64,000 nucleotides of DNA from Bacteroidaceae bacterium. Its GTDB lineage: Bacteria; Bacteroidota; Bacteroidia; Bacteroidales; Bacteroidaceae. Within the stretch, counting starts at the first letter, position 1. Every line of letters begins with the position of its first letter. Location of the stretch: NCBI GenBank assembly GCA_017960985.1, contig JAGCYD010000028.1:48455-112454 (forward strand), written 5' to 3'. The notes under the pieces are model-generated. The model had not been told where the DNA came from. It saw only the letters and a program-made list of their open reading frames with translations, and made no database searches. Positions 23,496 through 33,420 of the stretch are shown here, piece by piece. The position numbers were made by a program, and so were the translations under genes.

Positions 23496-24695
23496 TTATT
23501 GCTTAAGTCTTGCTAAGGTTTCCTTGATACGGCGCAAGGCTTCGATGATGTTTTCGTCGCTGGTAGCATAACTCATACGGAAACACTCGGGTGAACCGAA
23601 GGCATCGCCGCCAACGGTTGCCACATGACCTACCTCGAGCAAATACATGGCGAGGTCGCTACTGGTGTTTATCACGCGGTCGCCATCGCGCTTGCCAAAG
23701 AAACTGCTGCATTTGGGGAAGAGATAGAAAGCACCCTGCGGGTCGTTTACTTCCAATCCGGGAATTTCCTTAGCTAATTTGACAATCAGGTTCTTACGGC
23801 GCTCGAATGCCTGGCGCATTTCTTCAACACATTCCTGCGGTCCAGCAAAGGCGACCTCGGCAGCCTTCTGGCTTACGCTACACGGACCACTGGTGTATTG
23901 TCCCTGCAATTTGTTGCAGCCTTTCACTACCCATTCTGGGGCGGCGATGAATCCAATACGCCAGCCTGTCATGGCGTATGCCTTACTTACACCATTGATG
24001 ATTACCACTCGATCCTTGATTTCGGGGAATTGAGCCATGGAAGCATGCTCGCCCACATAGTTGATGTGCTCGTAAATCTCGTCAGCAATAACAATGACAC
24101 GCTCGTGCTTGAGTAAGACATTCTTTAGTCCTTCCAATTCTTTGCGACTATATACGGCTCCCGTAGGGTTGCTGGGAGAGCAGAGGATAAGGGCACGCGT
24201 TTTAGGTGTAATGACGGCCTCCAACTGCTCGGGCGTAATCTTGAAGTCCTGCTCGATGCCTGCTTCGATATAGACGGGTTTTCCGTCTGCCAATAGAACC
24301 ATCTGGGGGTAACTTACCCAGTAGGGTGCAGGGATGATGACCTCATCACCTTCGTTTACGAGGGCCATGATGGTGTTACAAACACTCTGCTTGGCACCAT
24401 TGGAACAAAGAATCTGTGCAGGGGTGTAATCCAATCCGTTTTCCCGCTTCAACTTATCCACGATAGCCTGGCGCAAACCAGGATAGCCGGGGACGGGGGA
24501 GTATCGACTCCAGTTGTCCTCGACAGCCTTGATGGCAGCCTGCTTGATGTGGTCTGGCGTATTAAAATCGGGTTCTCCGACACTCATGTTGATGATGTCG
24601 ATGCCTTGCGCCTTTAGTTCTCCACTACGCTGACTCATGGCCAGCGTAGCGCTGGGCGACAGCCTGTTTAGTCTCTCTGAAAGTTTTGTTTCCAT
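23496..24695 (-). CDS. aspC: Pyridoxal-phosphate aspartate-type aminotransferase
   Basis: This is a class I/II fold-type I aminotransferase, probably acting on aspartate and 2-oxoglutarate and possibly on aromatic or prephenate substrates. The 399-residue protein has MSVGEPDFNTPDHI near the start, CSNGAKQSVCNTIMAL (phosphate-binding region), LCSPSNPTGAVYSRKEL (substrate carboxylate region), VIADEIYEHINY and the PLP-binding Lys238 in NGVSKAYAMTGWRIGF. An Arg in ECFRMSYA near the C-terminus should bind the substrate carboxylate. It lies between ribBA (28 bases upstream) and the GH3 gene (15 bases downstream). The exact substrate of this subgroup (1-beta type) is not certain, so the symbol is a best guess. 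Confidence 0.88.
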   Translation of the reverse strand: METKLSERLNRLSPSATLAMSQRSGELKAQGIDIINMSVGEPDFNTPDHIKQAAIKAVEDNWSRYSPVPGYPGLRQAIVDKLKRENGLDYTPAQILCSNGAKQSVCNTIMALVNEGDEVIIPAPYWVSYPQMVLLADGKPVYIEAGIEQDFKITPEQLEAVITPKTRALILCSPSNPTGAVYSRKELEGLKNVLLKHERVIVIADEIYEHINYVGEHASMAQFPEIKDRVVIINGVSKAYAMTGWRIGFIAAPEWVVKGCNKLQGQYTSGPCSVSQKAAEVAFAGPQECVEEMRQAFERRKNLIVKLAKEIPGLEVNDPQGAFYLFPKCSSFFGKRDGDRVINTSSDLAMYLLEVGHVATVGGDAFGSPECFRMSYATSDENIIEALRRIKETLARLKQ

Positions 24696-24723
24696 GTTAT
24701 ATCTAATTTTAACTTTTCAATCT

Positions 24724-25923
24724 TCAAAGTTTATGTCCCATTCTGTTCTTCTTGGTTTCCAAATAGCGACGGTTGTATTCGTTGGGCTCAATAACGATGG
24801 GTACATTCTCGACGATTTCCAGTCCATAGCCTTCCAGGCCTACCCGCTTAACGGGGTTGTTGGTGATAAGACGGATTTTGGTGATTCCCAGACTGCGAAG
24901 TATCTGGGCACCGACACCATAGTCGCGTTCGTCGGGTTGGAAACCGAGGTGTATGTTGGCATCCACCGTGTCGTCTCCTTGCTCCTGTAGTTTGTAGGCG
25001 GCAATCTTATTCATCAATCCGATGCCGCGACCTTCTTGATTGAGATAGACCACAACGCCTTTTCCTTCTTTTTCGATGAGTTTCATGGCTTTGTGTAGTT
25101 GTTCTCCACAGTCGCAGCGACGACTACCGAATATGTCTCCTGTCATACAACTGGAGTGCATGCGTACCAAGATGGGTTCGTCTTGTTTCCATTCCCCCTT
25201 GAACAAAGCGACATGTTCCAGCCCGTTGCTCTTCTGACGGAAAGGAATGATGCGGAAGTGTCCGTATTCGGTGGGCATATCTGCCTCGATGCCTTTCTCG
25301 ACCAGAGACTCGCGTTGCAGACGATAACTGATAAGGTCCTTAATGCTGATGATACGGATGTTGTGCTGGGCGGCTACCTGTTTTAGTTCAGGTAGTCGTG
25401 CCATCGTTCCGTCCTCGTTTAGGATTTCAATAAGGGCGGCAGCAGGTTGCATGCCTGCCAGTCGTGCCAAGTCGATGGCGGCTTCGGTATGTCCGGCTCG
25501 ACGGAGTACGCCTTTGTCTTGTGCATAAAGGGGATTGATATGCCCAGGGCGACCAAAGTCTTCCGGCTTCCGGTTAGGGTCGGCCAAGGCGCGAATGGTT
25601 TCGGCACGATCATGCGCACTTACTCCCGTAGAACATCCTTCCAAAAGGTCAACGGTGACGGTGAAGGGTGTGCCCAGCATCGAAGTATTTTCTTCCACTT
25701 GATGGGGCAGTTGCAACTCTTCGGCCCGACCGATGGTGATAGGGGCGCAGAGTACACCGCGTCCGTTCTGTAGCATGAAGTTTACCTTGTCTGCGGTAAT
25801 GGTTTCGGCTGCGGTAATAAAGTCACCTTCGTTTTCCCGGTCTTCATCATCTACGACAATCACGAACTTGCCTTGACGGAAGTCTTCGATGGCATTTTCG
25901 ATATTGCTCAGTATCTCGTTCAT
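24724..25923 (-). CDS. ribBA: Bifunctional DHBP synthase / GTP cyclohydrolase II
   Basis: This enzyme supplies both precursors of riboflavin: dihydroxybutanone phosphate from ribulose 5-phosphate and diaminohydroxypyrimidine from GTP. The 399-residue fusion has an N-terminal RibB domain (about 1-205) with [14 protein letters not shown] and [14 protein letters not shown]. The C-terminal RibA domain (about 210-399) has the zinc cysteines in [20 protein letters not shown], the catalytic [11 protein letters not shown] and [18 protein letters not shown]. Both active sites look intact. It overlaps the LptF/G-type gene by four bases. No other rib genes and no FMN riboswitch are present in the window. 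Confidence 0.95.
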   Translation of the reverse strand: MNEILSNIENAIEDFRQGKFVIVVDDEDRENEGDFITAAETITADKVNFMLQNGRGVLCAPITIGRAEELQLPHQVEENTSMLGTPFTVTVDLLEGCSTGVSAHDRAETIRALADPNRKPEDFGRPGHINPLYAQDKGVLRRAGHTEAAIDLARLAGMQPAAALIEILNEDGTMARLPELKQVAAQHNIRIISIKDLISYRLQRESLVEKGIEADMPTEYGHFRIIPFRQKSNGLEHVALFKGEWKQDEPILVRMHSSCMTGDIFGSRRCDCGEQLHKAMKLIEKEGKGVVVYLNQEGRGIGLMNKIAAYKLQEQGDDTVDANIHLGFQPDERDYGVGAQILRSLGITKIRLITNNPVKRVGLEGYGLEIVENVPIVIEPNEYNRRYLETKKNRMGHKL

Positions 25924-27833
25924 ATCTCGTTTAGGATTTTATTCTCAATTCTTTCTATGATAGTTTGGGCTTGCTTCTGTATGGTGCCCATGTCATTGCG
26001 CAGGCGCACGCGATAACGCCAAATACGCAGGTAGAAAAACAGTCCGAGGGGAAAGAACAGGCCTGCGATTTTGTTGTAGCGTACATCGCGAAAAGGGCGT
26101 GTATGAGCATCTGGTACTAATATGGGTAGCTCGTTCAGTGCACCCAGTATGACCGCATCTCGGCTGTTGTGTAGTTCTTCCACGATGTCCTCAAGGCGTG
26201 TGTTGATATCCTGGACTGCCGTGTCCTCCTCGTATTCAAAGAACAATTTTTTATAGTTGGGCATCCGGATGAGATGTTTTTCGGTTACATACGCTTGACA
26301 GTCATTTTGGAGTTGGACAAGTGCAGTGCATATCTGTTTGTAGTCGGGGTCTTTGATAATGACCTCTTTGCGATTGAGCTTTCGTGATTCACGAAGCCCC
26401 AGTAGATGCATAAAGAACATACGGTAGCCTTCGATGTTGAATACTGCAGAGTCTTGGTTCGACTTGTAGGTAAGGAAGATGCCGATGGGTGCTAGAACCA
26501 TACTGCTCAACCATACGCCAAAGGGAATGTACCATTGTCCGGTCTTGGCCATCTTCTCTCCACTGACATTCACGATATAGTAGAAAATGAAAATGCTCAC
26601 GCTGATAATGACGGGCATACCGAGTCCTCCCTTGCGGATGATAGCCCCCAAAGGAGCCCCGATGAAAAAGAATATCAGACAAGCCAAAGACATGGTGTAC
26701 TTCTTGTGCTTTTCCACATAGTGCTTTCGGAGAGAGTTATTGTCCTCGTTGGAGATGAGGGCGCGAAACTCGTATTCAGTCCCCAGTTGTCGTACTTTCG
26801 CTGTTGCAGAGCGGAAGGTATTCTGCAACTCTTCATGACTGAGTGCCTTGTAGAGTGAATCGAAGGGTTGTATGTCGCTAATCTGTGCAGCCACTTTCGG
26901 GGAATCTTTTATGCTGGCCTTCCATTGTCGTTGCATGACTCCCTGTAATTGCATGTCGTAAACGGCATGTCCCGTGCTGTCGATGAGGTGGTTCAGCGAG
27001 TCAATACCCAGTTGAATGCTCTTCAGGTCTTTGGTTTGTGCATTGCCTGCAAACAGCGATGCATCCATGACATTGAAGTTTCCATCAAAGTCGATAAGGT
27101 CTATCTCGTGGGTGAAGGTTTCGCGCATATAGGGAACTTCGGCCTTCATCATATTGGCACTTCGGCTGTCCATATTGCGGAAACGCTCTCCATTGTACAG
27201 GGTGAGCATTAGGTGCATCTTGTCTTCTGTACCCTGTAACTTGGCAGAGTCGGCAAGTACGATTTGTGTTTCTTCTTGTGTACTTCCGTTGGTATATATC
27301 ATCACACCGTAAAGCATACCCGTATTTTTGTCTTTCTTCTCGACATAGATATTCAAATTCGGAATTTCACTATAGAAGATTCCTTCGGGAATGTCGAGTT
27401 CTGGTGATTTCTGCTTCATGGACCATACCAGTGCACCCAACTGCTTTGCGGCTTCGGGGGTAACCTTGTTCTGGAAGTAAAAACTGCCAATGCTCAGCAG
27501 GCATACGAGTATGATAAGGGGCTGTAAGATTCGCAACAGGGGAATACCGGCTGCTTTCATGGACAGAACTTCCAGTTTCTCTCCCATGTTGCCGAAGGTG
27601 ATGAGTGAAGCCAACAGAATGGCAGGCATTAGTGCTACGGGAATCAATGTCAATCCCATATACCAGAAGAAGCGGGACAATACAGCCGTGGAGAGCCCTT
27701 TGCCGATAAGTTCGTCGATATATCGCCAGGTGTATTGCATCATAAAGACGAACAGGCATATCACAAAGGTTGCTGCAAATAGTTGCAGAAACGCCTTCAA
27801 AATAAACAGGTCTAACCGCTTCAGTACTCTCAT
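25920..27833 (-). CDS. LptF/LptG (YjgP/YjgQ) family permease
   Basis: This is an inner-membrane component of the lipopolysaccharide export ABC transporter LptBFG. I chose the start at 27833, giving [19 protein letters not shown]; the longer frame to 27875 adds a non-membrane CAHTHDARIH peptide and would start inside the -7 element at 27873-27880. Four N-terminal membrane helices are followed by a periplasmic beta-jellyroll (about 140-330). Two more helices follow at about 380-445 ([19 protein letters not shown] is the conserved loop). A long C-terminal extension, unusual for E. coli but common in Bacteroidota, ends with another pair of hydrophobic helices. Which of LptF or LptG it is cannot be decided. 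It leads the ribBA-aminotransferase-GH3-lipoprotein run. Confidence 0.9.
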   Translation of the reverse strand: MRVLKRLDLFILKAFLQLFAATFVICLFVFMMQYTWRYIDELIGKGLSTAVLSRFFWYMGLTLIPVALMPAILLASLITFGNMGEKLEVLSMKAAGIPLLRILQPLIILVCLLSIGSFYFQNKVTPEAAKQLGALVWSMKQKSPELDIPEGIFYSEIPNLNIYVEKKDKNTGMLYGVMIYTNGSTQEETQIVLADSAKLQGTEDKMHLMLTLYNGERFRNMDSRSANMMKAEVPYMRETFTHEIDLIDFDGNFNVMDASLFAGNAQTKDLKSIQLGIDSLNHLIDSTGHAVYDMQLQGVMQRQWKASIKDSPKVAAQISDIQPFDSLYKALSHEELQNTFRSATAKVRQLGTEYEFRALISNEDNNSLRKHYVEKHKKYTMSLACLIFFFIGAPLGAIIRKGGLGMPVIISVSIFIFYYIVNVSGEKMAKTGQWYIPFGVWLSSMVLAPIGIFLTYKSNQDSAVFNIEGYRMFFMHLLGLRESRKLNRKEVIIKDPDYKQICTALVQLQNDCQAYVTEKHLIRMPNYKKLFFEYEEDTAVQDINTRLEDIVEELHNSRDAVILGALNELPILVPDAHTRPFRDVRYNKIAGLFFPLGLFFYLRIWRYRVRLRNDMGTIQKQAQTIIERIENKILNEI

Positions 27834-27872
27834 GTGTATGCGTGCGTCGTGCGTATGTGCGCAATAGACGAA

Positions 27873-27880
27873 CAAAGGTA
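27873..27880 (-). promoter_or_regulatory. -7 promoter element of the LptF/G-type operon
   Basis: On the minus strand the bases read TACCTTTG, matching TAnnTTTG, 40 bases before the chosen ATG. The -33 region is not clear. Confidence 0.55.
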
Positions 27881-27942
27881 CGAAGAAATTAGCGATGACC
27901 GAAGTATTTGGGCGTTAATTAATGAAAAAATAGTTGCTTTTC

Positions 27943-27973
27943 TTTGCGGATTCGGATTTTTGCTCTACCTTTG
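27943..27973 (+). promoter_or_regulatory. Promoter of the tRNA-Met gene
   Basis: TTTG at 27943-27946 and TACCTTTG at 27966-27973 are separated by 19 bases; the tRNA begins 20 bases later. Confidence 0.8.
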
Positions 27974-27993
27974 CAGTCGCATTTGCGAAGGAT

Positions 27994-28067
27994 GGCGGGA
28001 TAGCTCAGCTGGTTAGAGCGTCGGATTCATAATCCGAAGGTCAAGGGTTCAAGTCCCTTTCCCGCTA
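27994..28067 (+). tRNA. tRNA-Met (anticodon CAU), elongator-like
   Basis: The cloverleaf is complete: acceptor GGCGGGA pairs with TCCCGCT (a G-U at the first pair), D arm GCTC...GAGC, anticodon stem TCGGA/TCCGA with loop TTCATAA, and T arm AAGGG TTCAAGT CCCTT, discriminator A. The 3' CCA is not encoded. The first pair is weak and the anticodon stem lacks the three G-C pairs of initiator tRNA, so it is probably elongator Met; a lysidine-modified tRNA-Ile2 cannot be excluded. Confidence 0.93.
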
Positions 28068-28070
28068 CAA

Positions 28071-28108
28071 AAACAAAGAGGGCAACTATTTGGTTGCCCT
28101 CTTTGTTT
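28071..28108. terminator. Bidirectional terminator between tRNA-Met and malQ
   Basis: AAACAAAGAGGGCAAC (28071-28086) pairs perfectly over 16 bases with 28093-28108 around a 6-base loop. T-runs on both strands allow it to serve the tRNA and malQ; its end touches the malQ stop codon. Confidence 0.88.
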
Positions 28109-30786
28109 TATCTTCCGAAACTTCTTATTAGTCCCCGTATCTTCTCGTTTAGAGCCGTACTGGCTATCAGTTGCTCTATGGTCAGATGCATACGATAGCG
28201 CCAGTAATGCCGTGGGTTGGCAGGAACATTGATGCGTTCGGCTTCGGGGTTGGGATAACGCACTTTCTCATCAATTGCCAACCAGTCTTGAAGGCTCAAC
28301 AAACACAGCATAGATGGGCTTTCCAGATGACGACTTATAATCTCCTCGGCAATGTCTGCAGACATTGGGTGGGGGGCTTGTCCATCGTGATAAAGTATCT
28401 GGTTGTAGTATTGCTGTGCCGTTTCGCGTTGTTCGTCCCACCATTCGCGCATGGTCGGCATGTCGTGTGTACTGATGGTTGCCACACTGACATAAGGATT
28501 TTCCCAGAGGTTGGCAAAGTTCCGCCATGGAGATTTTGGCATAGTCTGAATCTCTAAAGTCAGTATTTTTAGGGCATTCATGACCCATCCCACACATTCG
28601 GGTATCATGCCCAAGTCCTCGGCGCAAACAAGCATCCGTGTAGTCCCTACTAATACGGGAAGTTTCTTCATGGCTTCTTCGTACCAGAACTGGTTGTGGC
28701 GGTGGTAGAAGAAGTGTTCGTGTATGCGATTGAAAGCATCTTTCTCCCAATCACCGAGGTCTTCGTACAAAAAGTCCTGTTGGGCGTTAATGCGTGGATG
28801 ATAGAGGTTAGGGTCGTGACGGTCGTGGAGGAACAGGACATTGCTGATGAGTCGATACAATCCATCCCGAATGGCCTCGTTGTGTGCACCTTTCTTCTCG
28901 GCAAAGGCCGTCTGAACTTTGCGCTGAGTATCGTATTCGGGCTTTAGGGTATAGTGCCCCGTGCCTGATGCGTCGAGATAGAGCCGTCGTACATCCGAAC
29001 TGTCATCTCCGAATACGCGGTGGATGATGCGGTCGGTAATGTAGGGCGTGGTGTAGGTCTGTTCACGCCAAGGGAGACCGAAACTCTCGATTTCATCGAT
29101 GCTCATGGGAAGTGCAGGGGAGAATTGTCCCAATAGTCCGTGAACGCTATGGTCAGGTATCTCCCAGATGCGGAAGAAACCCAGAACATGGTCGATGCGG
29201 AAAGCATCAAAGTAGGTTGCCATCTTTTCGAACCGTCGTCGCCACCATTTACAACCATCTGCCAACATGGCTTCCCAGTTGTAGGTGGGAAATCCCCAGT
29301 TCTGCCCGTTGACACTGAAGTAGTCGGGCGGTGCTCCAGCCTGTCCGTCCAGATTGAAGTAGTGCGGTTCGGTCCATGCCTCCACACTTGAAGAACTGAT
29401 ACCAATAGGAATATCGCCTTTTAGCACGACTCCCTTCTCGCGTGCATGATTGCGAGCGGCAAGCAATTGGGTATGTAGGATATATTGGATATAATAGTTT
29501 TTATCCATTTCATCGTTGCTTTCCGTCCCTTCCTTCTTTAAGCTTCTAACCTTTGTGATGCTATATTTACTCATAGCACCCCAGTGACGGAAGTCGGGAG
29601 TCTCGTACTTGTCTCGCAGATAGCAATAGGCTGCGTATGGCATCAGCCATTCCTTGTTTGCTTCGTAGAACTCTTTATAATCTTTGTCGTCTTTCGTGTT
29701 CTTCCATTCCTGTCGATATAGCAGGGACAGGTATTCTTTCTTGCTGGCTATCACCTGTTCATAGTCCATTTGGGCATCGGCATTCAGCCTTTTCTGCTCG
29801 GTTTTGAACTTTGCCCGTAGTTTGACATTTTTCAATGGGGGCAGGGACTCTAAATCGGCATAGATGGGATGTAGGGCATAAATACTGATGCTATTGTAGG
29901 GATAGGAATCCGTCCATTTCCCAGTCATGGTCGTGTCGTTTATAGGGAGAATTTGCAATACGCGCTGTCCTGTCATGGCTACCCAATCGACCATGCGACG
30001 CAAGTCGCCGAAATCGCCTACACCGAAACTATGTTCACTTCTCAGACTGAATACAGGAATCACACACCCTGCTCCACGCCAATCAGCAAAAGGTAGTCGT
30101 ATGGGTTCTTCTTCTGTTACGACCGTCATCCCTCGTTCGGTAAATGGACGGGTGAAGTATCGGTTATCGTGCATTTCCCATGTGCCCAGTTGTCCTGTTG
30201 TATTGTCCAAGGTCAGAAACTTGTATTCCAAAGTTCCTTCAAAACTATCCATGTCAATGTCGAAAGCCCATTCGTTTGGCCCGATTGGAGTCAGCCTGAT
30301 TTCTCTGCCGGCTTGCCATTCGCCAAGAATCGGTAGATTGCCCAGTACAGCCAAGGTTTGCCCTTCAGGGACTTCGGGGGCAAATACGCGGAAAGTGAGT
30401 TTGCCTTCTTCAATATTCCATTCTCCCTTTGGAGTCCTTACAAAGGCTTCGGTGAAAGCACTGGTATAACGGAAAGTGTTTTCAGGCTGGTCGCGCCATC
30501 GGTCAATGCAGAGCATACGGTTGGTACACTTGGGCAGACAGAGTGTGCGGGGTATCATGCCCCATTCCTTGCGTACCACCTCTTCCTCCGTTTGGATGGT
30601 GTATTGGTAATGTATATCAGTAACGCCGTTGGGTACGACAATTTCTCCGCGCCATAACTCGCCATCGTTGGTGGAAAGGAATACTTGGGTGCATTCTTCT
30701 TTACCGGCCTTTGTTTTCCAAGTAAGGTTTACGGCTACGCTTTCGCCCCATTGGGTGTGGTAGGGCAGTTGAAAACCGACATTCAT
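28108..30786 (-). CDS. malQ: 4-alpha-glucanotransferase (amylomaltase, GH77)
   Basis: This enzyme transfers glucan segments between maltooligosaccharides and releases glucose in starch and glycogen use. The 892-residue protein has two N-terminal starch-binding-like beta domains (about 1-110, and 125-240 with FRVFAPEVPEGQTLAVLGNLPILGEW of CBM20 type). The GH77 barrel follows, with GDFGDLRRMVDWVAMTG, LKGDIPIGI and the nucleophile Asp532 in FRIDHVLGFFRIW. The probable acid/base is Glu723 in CAEDLGMIPECV, and STHDMPTMREWW comes near the end. The long form with binding domains is normal for Bacteroidota and resembles plant DPE2. It is cytoplasmic (no signal peptide) and divergent from the GH2 gene; a TATATTTG -7 element lies upstream on the minus strand at 30811-30818. 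Confidence 0.95.
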   Translation of the reverse strand: MNVGFQLPYHTQWGESVAVNLTWKTKAGKEECTQVFLSTNDGELWRGEIVVPNGVTDIHYQYTIQTEEEVVRKEWGMIPRTLCLPKCTNRMLCIDRWRDQPENTFRYTSAFTEAFVRTPKGEWNIEEGKLTFRVFAPEVPEGQTLAVLGNLPILGEWQAGREIRLTPIGPNEWAFDIDMDSFEGTLEYKFLTLDNTTGQLGTWEMHDNRYFTRPFTERGMTVVTEEEPIRLPFADWRGAGCVIPVFSLRSEHSFGVGDFGDLRRMVDWVAMTGQRVLQILPINDTTMTGKWTDSYPYNSISIYALHPIYADLESLPPLKNVKLRAKFKTEQKRLNADAQMDYEQVIASKKEYLSLLYRQEWKNTKDDKDYKEFYEANKEWLMPYAAYCYLRDKYETPDFRHWGAMSKYSITKVRSLKKEGTESNDEMDKNYYIQYILHTQLLAARNHAREKGVVLKGDIPIGISSSSVEAWTEPHYFNLDGQAGAPPDYFSVNGQNWGFPTYNWEAMLADGCKWWRRRFEKMATYFDAFRIDHVLGFFRIWEIPDHSVHGLLGQFSPALPMSIDEIESFGLPWREQTYTTPYITDRIIHRVFGDDSSDVRRLYLDASGTGHYTLKPEYDTQRKVQTAFAEKKGAHNEAIRDGLYRLISNVLFLHDRHDPNLYHPRINAQQDFLYEDLGDWEKDAFNRIHEHFFYHRHNQFWYEEAMKKLPVLVGTTRMLVCAEDLGMIPECVGWVMNALKILTLEIQTMPKSPWRNFANLWENPYVSVATISTHDMPTMREWWDEQRETAQQYYNQILYHDGQAPHPMSADIAEEIISRHLESPSMLCLLSLQDWLAIDEKVRYPNPEAERINVPANPRHYWRYRMHLTIEQLIASTALNEKIRGLIRSFGR

Positions 30787-30841
30787 GGTGATAAGAGTTT
30801 ATTTCAAGGACAAATATATAAAAGAATTGCCGAATAATCAT

Positions 30842-30849
30842 TATATTTG
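30842..30849 (+). promoter_or_regulatory. -7 promoter element of the GH2 gene
   Basis: TATATTTG fits TAnnTTTG and ends 20 bases before the ATG at 30870; the -33 is weak. The divergent malQ -7 (minus strand, 30811-30818) lies 23 bases away, so the two promoters are back to back. Confidence 0.5.
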
Positions 30850-30869
30850 TTTCATAAAACGAATCAGAT

Positions 30870-33335
30870 ATGAAACGAACGCTGTTTTTCTCCCTTTTAC
30901 TTCTAACAACAATGCTTGTCCGCGCCCAGCGGCAGGAAACCCTGCTCAAGCAGGATTGGAAGTTCCATCTCGGAGAGGTGGAAGGAGCGGAATCTCCTTA
31001 TTTCATTGATGATGACTGGCAGTCTGTGACTATTCCTCATGACTGGGCCATCACAGGACCGTTCGACCGTCAGTGGGATTTGCAGAAAGTGGCTGTCCGA
31101 CAAAATGGGGAATCGGTTGCGACATGGAAGACAGGGCGTTCGGGCGGATTGCCTTATATTGGGGTGGGATGGTATCGTACCACTTTCGTCGCTCCTTCGT
31201 CGGGTAATGTTACACTGGTATTTGATGGTGCTATGAGCGAGGCTCATGTATTCGTCAATGGCAGTGAGGTCGTCTTTTGGCCGTATGGTTACAATTCATT
31301 TTATGTCGATGTATCATCTTATGTGCATCGCGACGGTACTCCCAATACGCTTGCCGTACGCTTGGAGAATCGGGAGCAGAGCAGCCGTTGGTATTCGGGG
31401 GCAGGACTTTATCGCAATGTGCGCCTGATTACGACCGCCGACACCCATGTGGCAGTTTGGGGAGTACATATTACAACACCTTATGTTTCTGCCGATCGTG
31501 CAGAGGCGGTTTTGGCCGTTACACTGGAGCAGGCTGAAGATAAGCCGGTACTTATCCGTACAAGGATTGTTGACCCAGATGGTTGTGTGGTGGCTACGCA
31601 GGAGGGGACTATACGGGAGCAACACTTCGAGATTCCTCGCCCATTGCTTTGGTCACCCGAAACGCCTCATCTATATACGGCATACTATAGTATCTACCTG
31701 CGCGATAGTATTGTGGATACCTATGCAATACGCTTCGGTATCCGTAGCATCGAGTGGCTCGTGGATAAGGGCTTCTTTCTGAACGGACAACCGCGTAAGT
31801 TTCGAGGTGTGTGTCTTCATCATGACCTTGGCCCGCTTGGGGCTGCCGTCAACCGCAATGCCATTCGTCACCAGTTGGAAATGCTTAAGCAAATGGGTTG
31901 CGATGCTATTCGAACCAGTCATAATATGCCTGCACCTGAGTTGGTGGAACTGTGTGATGAGATGGGCTTTATGATGATGCTTGAGCCTTTCGACGAGTGG
32001 GATGTTGCTAAATGCAAAAATGGCTACCATCGTTTCTTTGCTGAATGGGCGGAACGCGACATGGTGAATATGTTGCATCAGTATCGCAATCATCCCTCGG
32101 TAGTGATGTGGAGCATAGGTAATGAGGTGCCAACCCAATGGAAAGCCGAGGGCTATCGTGTGGCGAAATATTTACAGGACATCTGCCATCGTGAAGACCC
32201 GACACGCCCTGTAACCTGTGGTATGGATCAGGTGGATGCGGTGTTGAAAAACGGCTTTGCTGCTATGCTGGATATTCCAGGTTTCAACTATCGTACGCAT
32301 AAATACCAGCAGGCCTATGATACATTGCCCCAGCATCTAATATTGGGTAGTGAGACCAGTAGTACCGTCAGCAGTCGCGGAACTTATATGTTTCCCGCAC
32401 TACCCAAACGAGGTGTGATGCACGATAACCACCAATCGTCGGGCTATGACCTTGAAGCCTGTTCGTGGAGCAATCTACCCGATGAAGATTTTGCTATGGC
32501 CGAGGATTATCCATGGACACTTGGACAGTTTGTATGGACGGGTTTCGATTATTTAGGCGAACCAACTCCCTATGATACCGATGCTTGGCCCAGTCATTCC
32601 AGTTTGTTTGGTATCATCGATTTAGCCTCTTTGCCTAAGGACCGTTATTGGCTTTATCGGGGTCATTGGCTTCCGGACGAACCGACCTTACATATTTTGC
32701 CTCACTGGACATGGCCAGGGCGCGAAGGACAAGTGACTCCTATATTTGTTTATACCAATGCTCCAAGCGCCGAACTATTTGTAAATGGACGGAGTCAGGG
32801 AATACAACATAAATATACACGCGAGGAGAGCGAGGCGGCTCGTCTCTCGGGCGACCCGTTGTGGCGCCAGCGTCGTTATCGGTTGATGTGGACGGATGTA
32901 TGCTATGAACCAGGTGAGTTGCGCGTAGTGGCCTATAATGCTGATGGTTCAGTCATGGGGGAACAAACTGTTCGAACGGCAGGTCGTCCTCATCATCTTG
33001 TGCTTGCCACCGACAGCCGAACTCTTTCTTTTGAGACAGGACAGGATGCTCCGTTGTCCTATGTTACAGTTAGTGTGGTGGACCGCGATGGGAATCTTTG
33101 TCCCGAAGCTACTCCTCTGGTGGAATTCTCCGTTCAGGGCTCTGGCCGTTTCCTTGCTGCTGCTAATGGCGACCCCACTTGTCTTGATTTGTTCCAACAG
33201 CCTCGTCATCATGCCTATGCTGGCCAACTAACGACCATTGTTCAGGCTACTTCAAACTCGGGAATAATAAGAATTACGGCTAAGGTACGAGGACTTAAGT
33301 CCGCAACGCTGTTGTTGAAAGTAAATAATGAATAA
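30870..33335 (+). CDS. Beta-galactosidase-type glycoside hydrolase, family GH2
   Basis: This is an exported GH2 enzyme of 821 residues. The signal peptide MKRTLFFSLLLLTTMLVRAQ is followed by the sugar-binding jelly roll (about 25-190, with DWAITGPFD and GVGWYRTTF), an Ig-like domain (about 190-290) and the TIM barrel (about 295-590, with FRGVCLHHDLGPLGAAV). Glu419 in WSIGNEVP is the likely acid/base and Glu495 in LGSETSST the likely nucleophile. C-terminal DUF4982-like and Ig-like domains follow (VFVYTNAPSAELFVNGRSQG and VEFSVQGSGRFLAAANGDPT). The family includes beta-galactosidases, beta-glucuronidases and mannosidases; beta-galactosidase is most likely but specificity is uncertain. The signal has no lipobox, so the enzyme is periplasmic or secreted. 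Confidence 0.9.
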   Translation: MKRTLFFSLLLLTTMLVRAQRQETLLKQDWKFHLGEVEGAESPYFIDDDWQSVTIPHDWAITGPFDRQWDLQKVAVRQNGESVATWKTGRSGGLPYIGVGWYRTTFVAPSSGNVTLVFDGAMSEAHVFVNGSEVVFWPYGYNSFYVDVSSYVHRDGTPNTLAVRLENREQSSRWYSGAGLYRNVRLITTADTHVAVWGVHITTPYVSADRAEAVLAVTLEQAEDKPVLIRTRIVDPDGCVVATQEGTIREQHFEIPRPLLWSPETPHLYTAYYSIYLRDSIVDTYAIRFGIRSIEWLVDKGFFLNGQPRKFRGVCLHHDLGPLGAAVNRNAIRHQLEMLKQMGCDAIRTSHNMPAPELVELCDEMGFMMMLEPFDEWDVAKCKNGYHRFFAEWAERDMVNMLHQYRNHPSVVMWSIGNEVPTQWKAEGYRVAKYLQDICHREDPTRPVTCGMDQVDAVLKNGFAAMLDIPGFNYRTHKYQQAYDTLPQHLILGSETSSTVSSRGTYMFPALPKRGVMHDNHQSSGYDLEACSWSNLPDEDFAMAEDYPWTLGQFVWTGFDYLGEPTPYDTDAWPSHSSLFGIIDLASLPKDRYWLYRGHWLPDEPTLHILPHWTWPGREGQVTPIFVYTNAPSAELFVNGRSQGIQHKYTREESEAARLSGDPLWRQRRYRLMWTDVCYEPGELRVVAYNADGSVMGEQTVRTAGRPHHLVLATDSRTLSFETGQDAPLSYVTVSVVDRDGNLCPEATPLVEFSVQGSGRFLAAANGDPTCLDLFQQPRHHAYAGQLTTIVQATSNSGIIRITAKVRGLKSATLLLKVNNE

Positions 33336-33339
33336 CGAG

Positions 33340-33370
33340 TCCGCCCGAGTCTGTCATAGGCTCGGGCGGA
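33340..33370 (+). terminator. Terminator-like hairpin after the GH2 gene
   Basis: TCCGCCCGAG (33340-33349) pairs perfectly with CTCGGGCGGA (33361-33370) around an 11-base loop. TTCATT follows, so the U-run is weak. Confidence 0.7.
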
Positions 33371-33420
33371 TTCATTATATGGAAGGTTCATCACAACATA
33401 TGGTTGGCACGACTTTATTT

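Noticed and set aside
27834-27875. Longer start of the LptF/G-type permease
   Set aside because: The extra 14 residues are His/Cys-rich and not membrane-like, and they would begin within the -7 element at 27873-27880.
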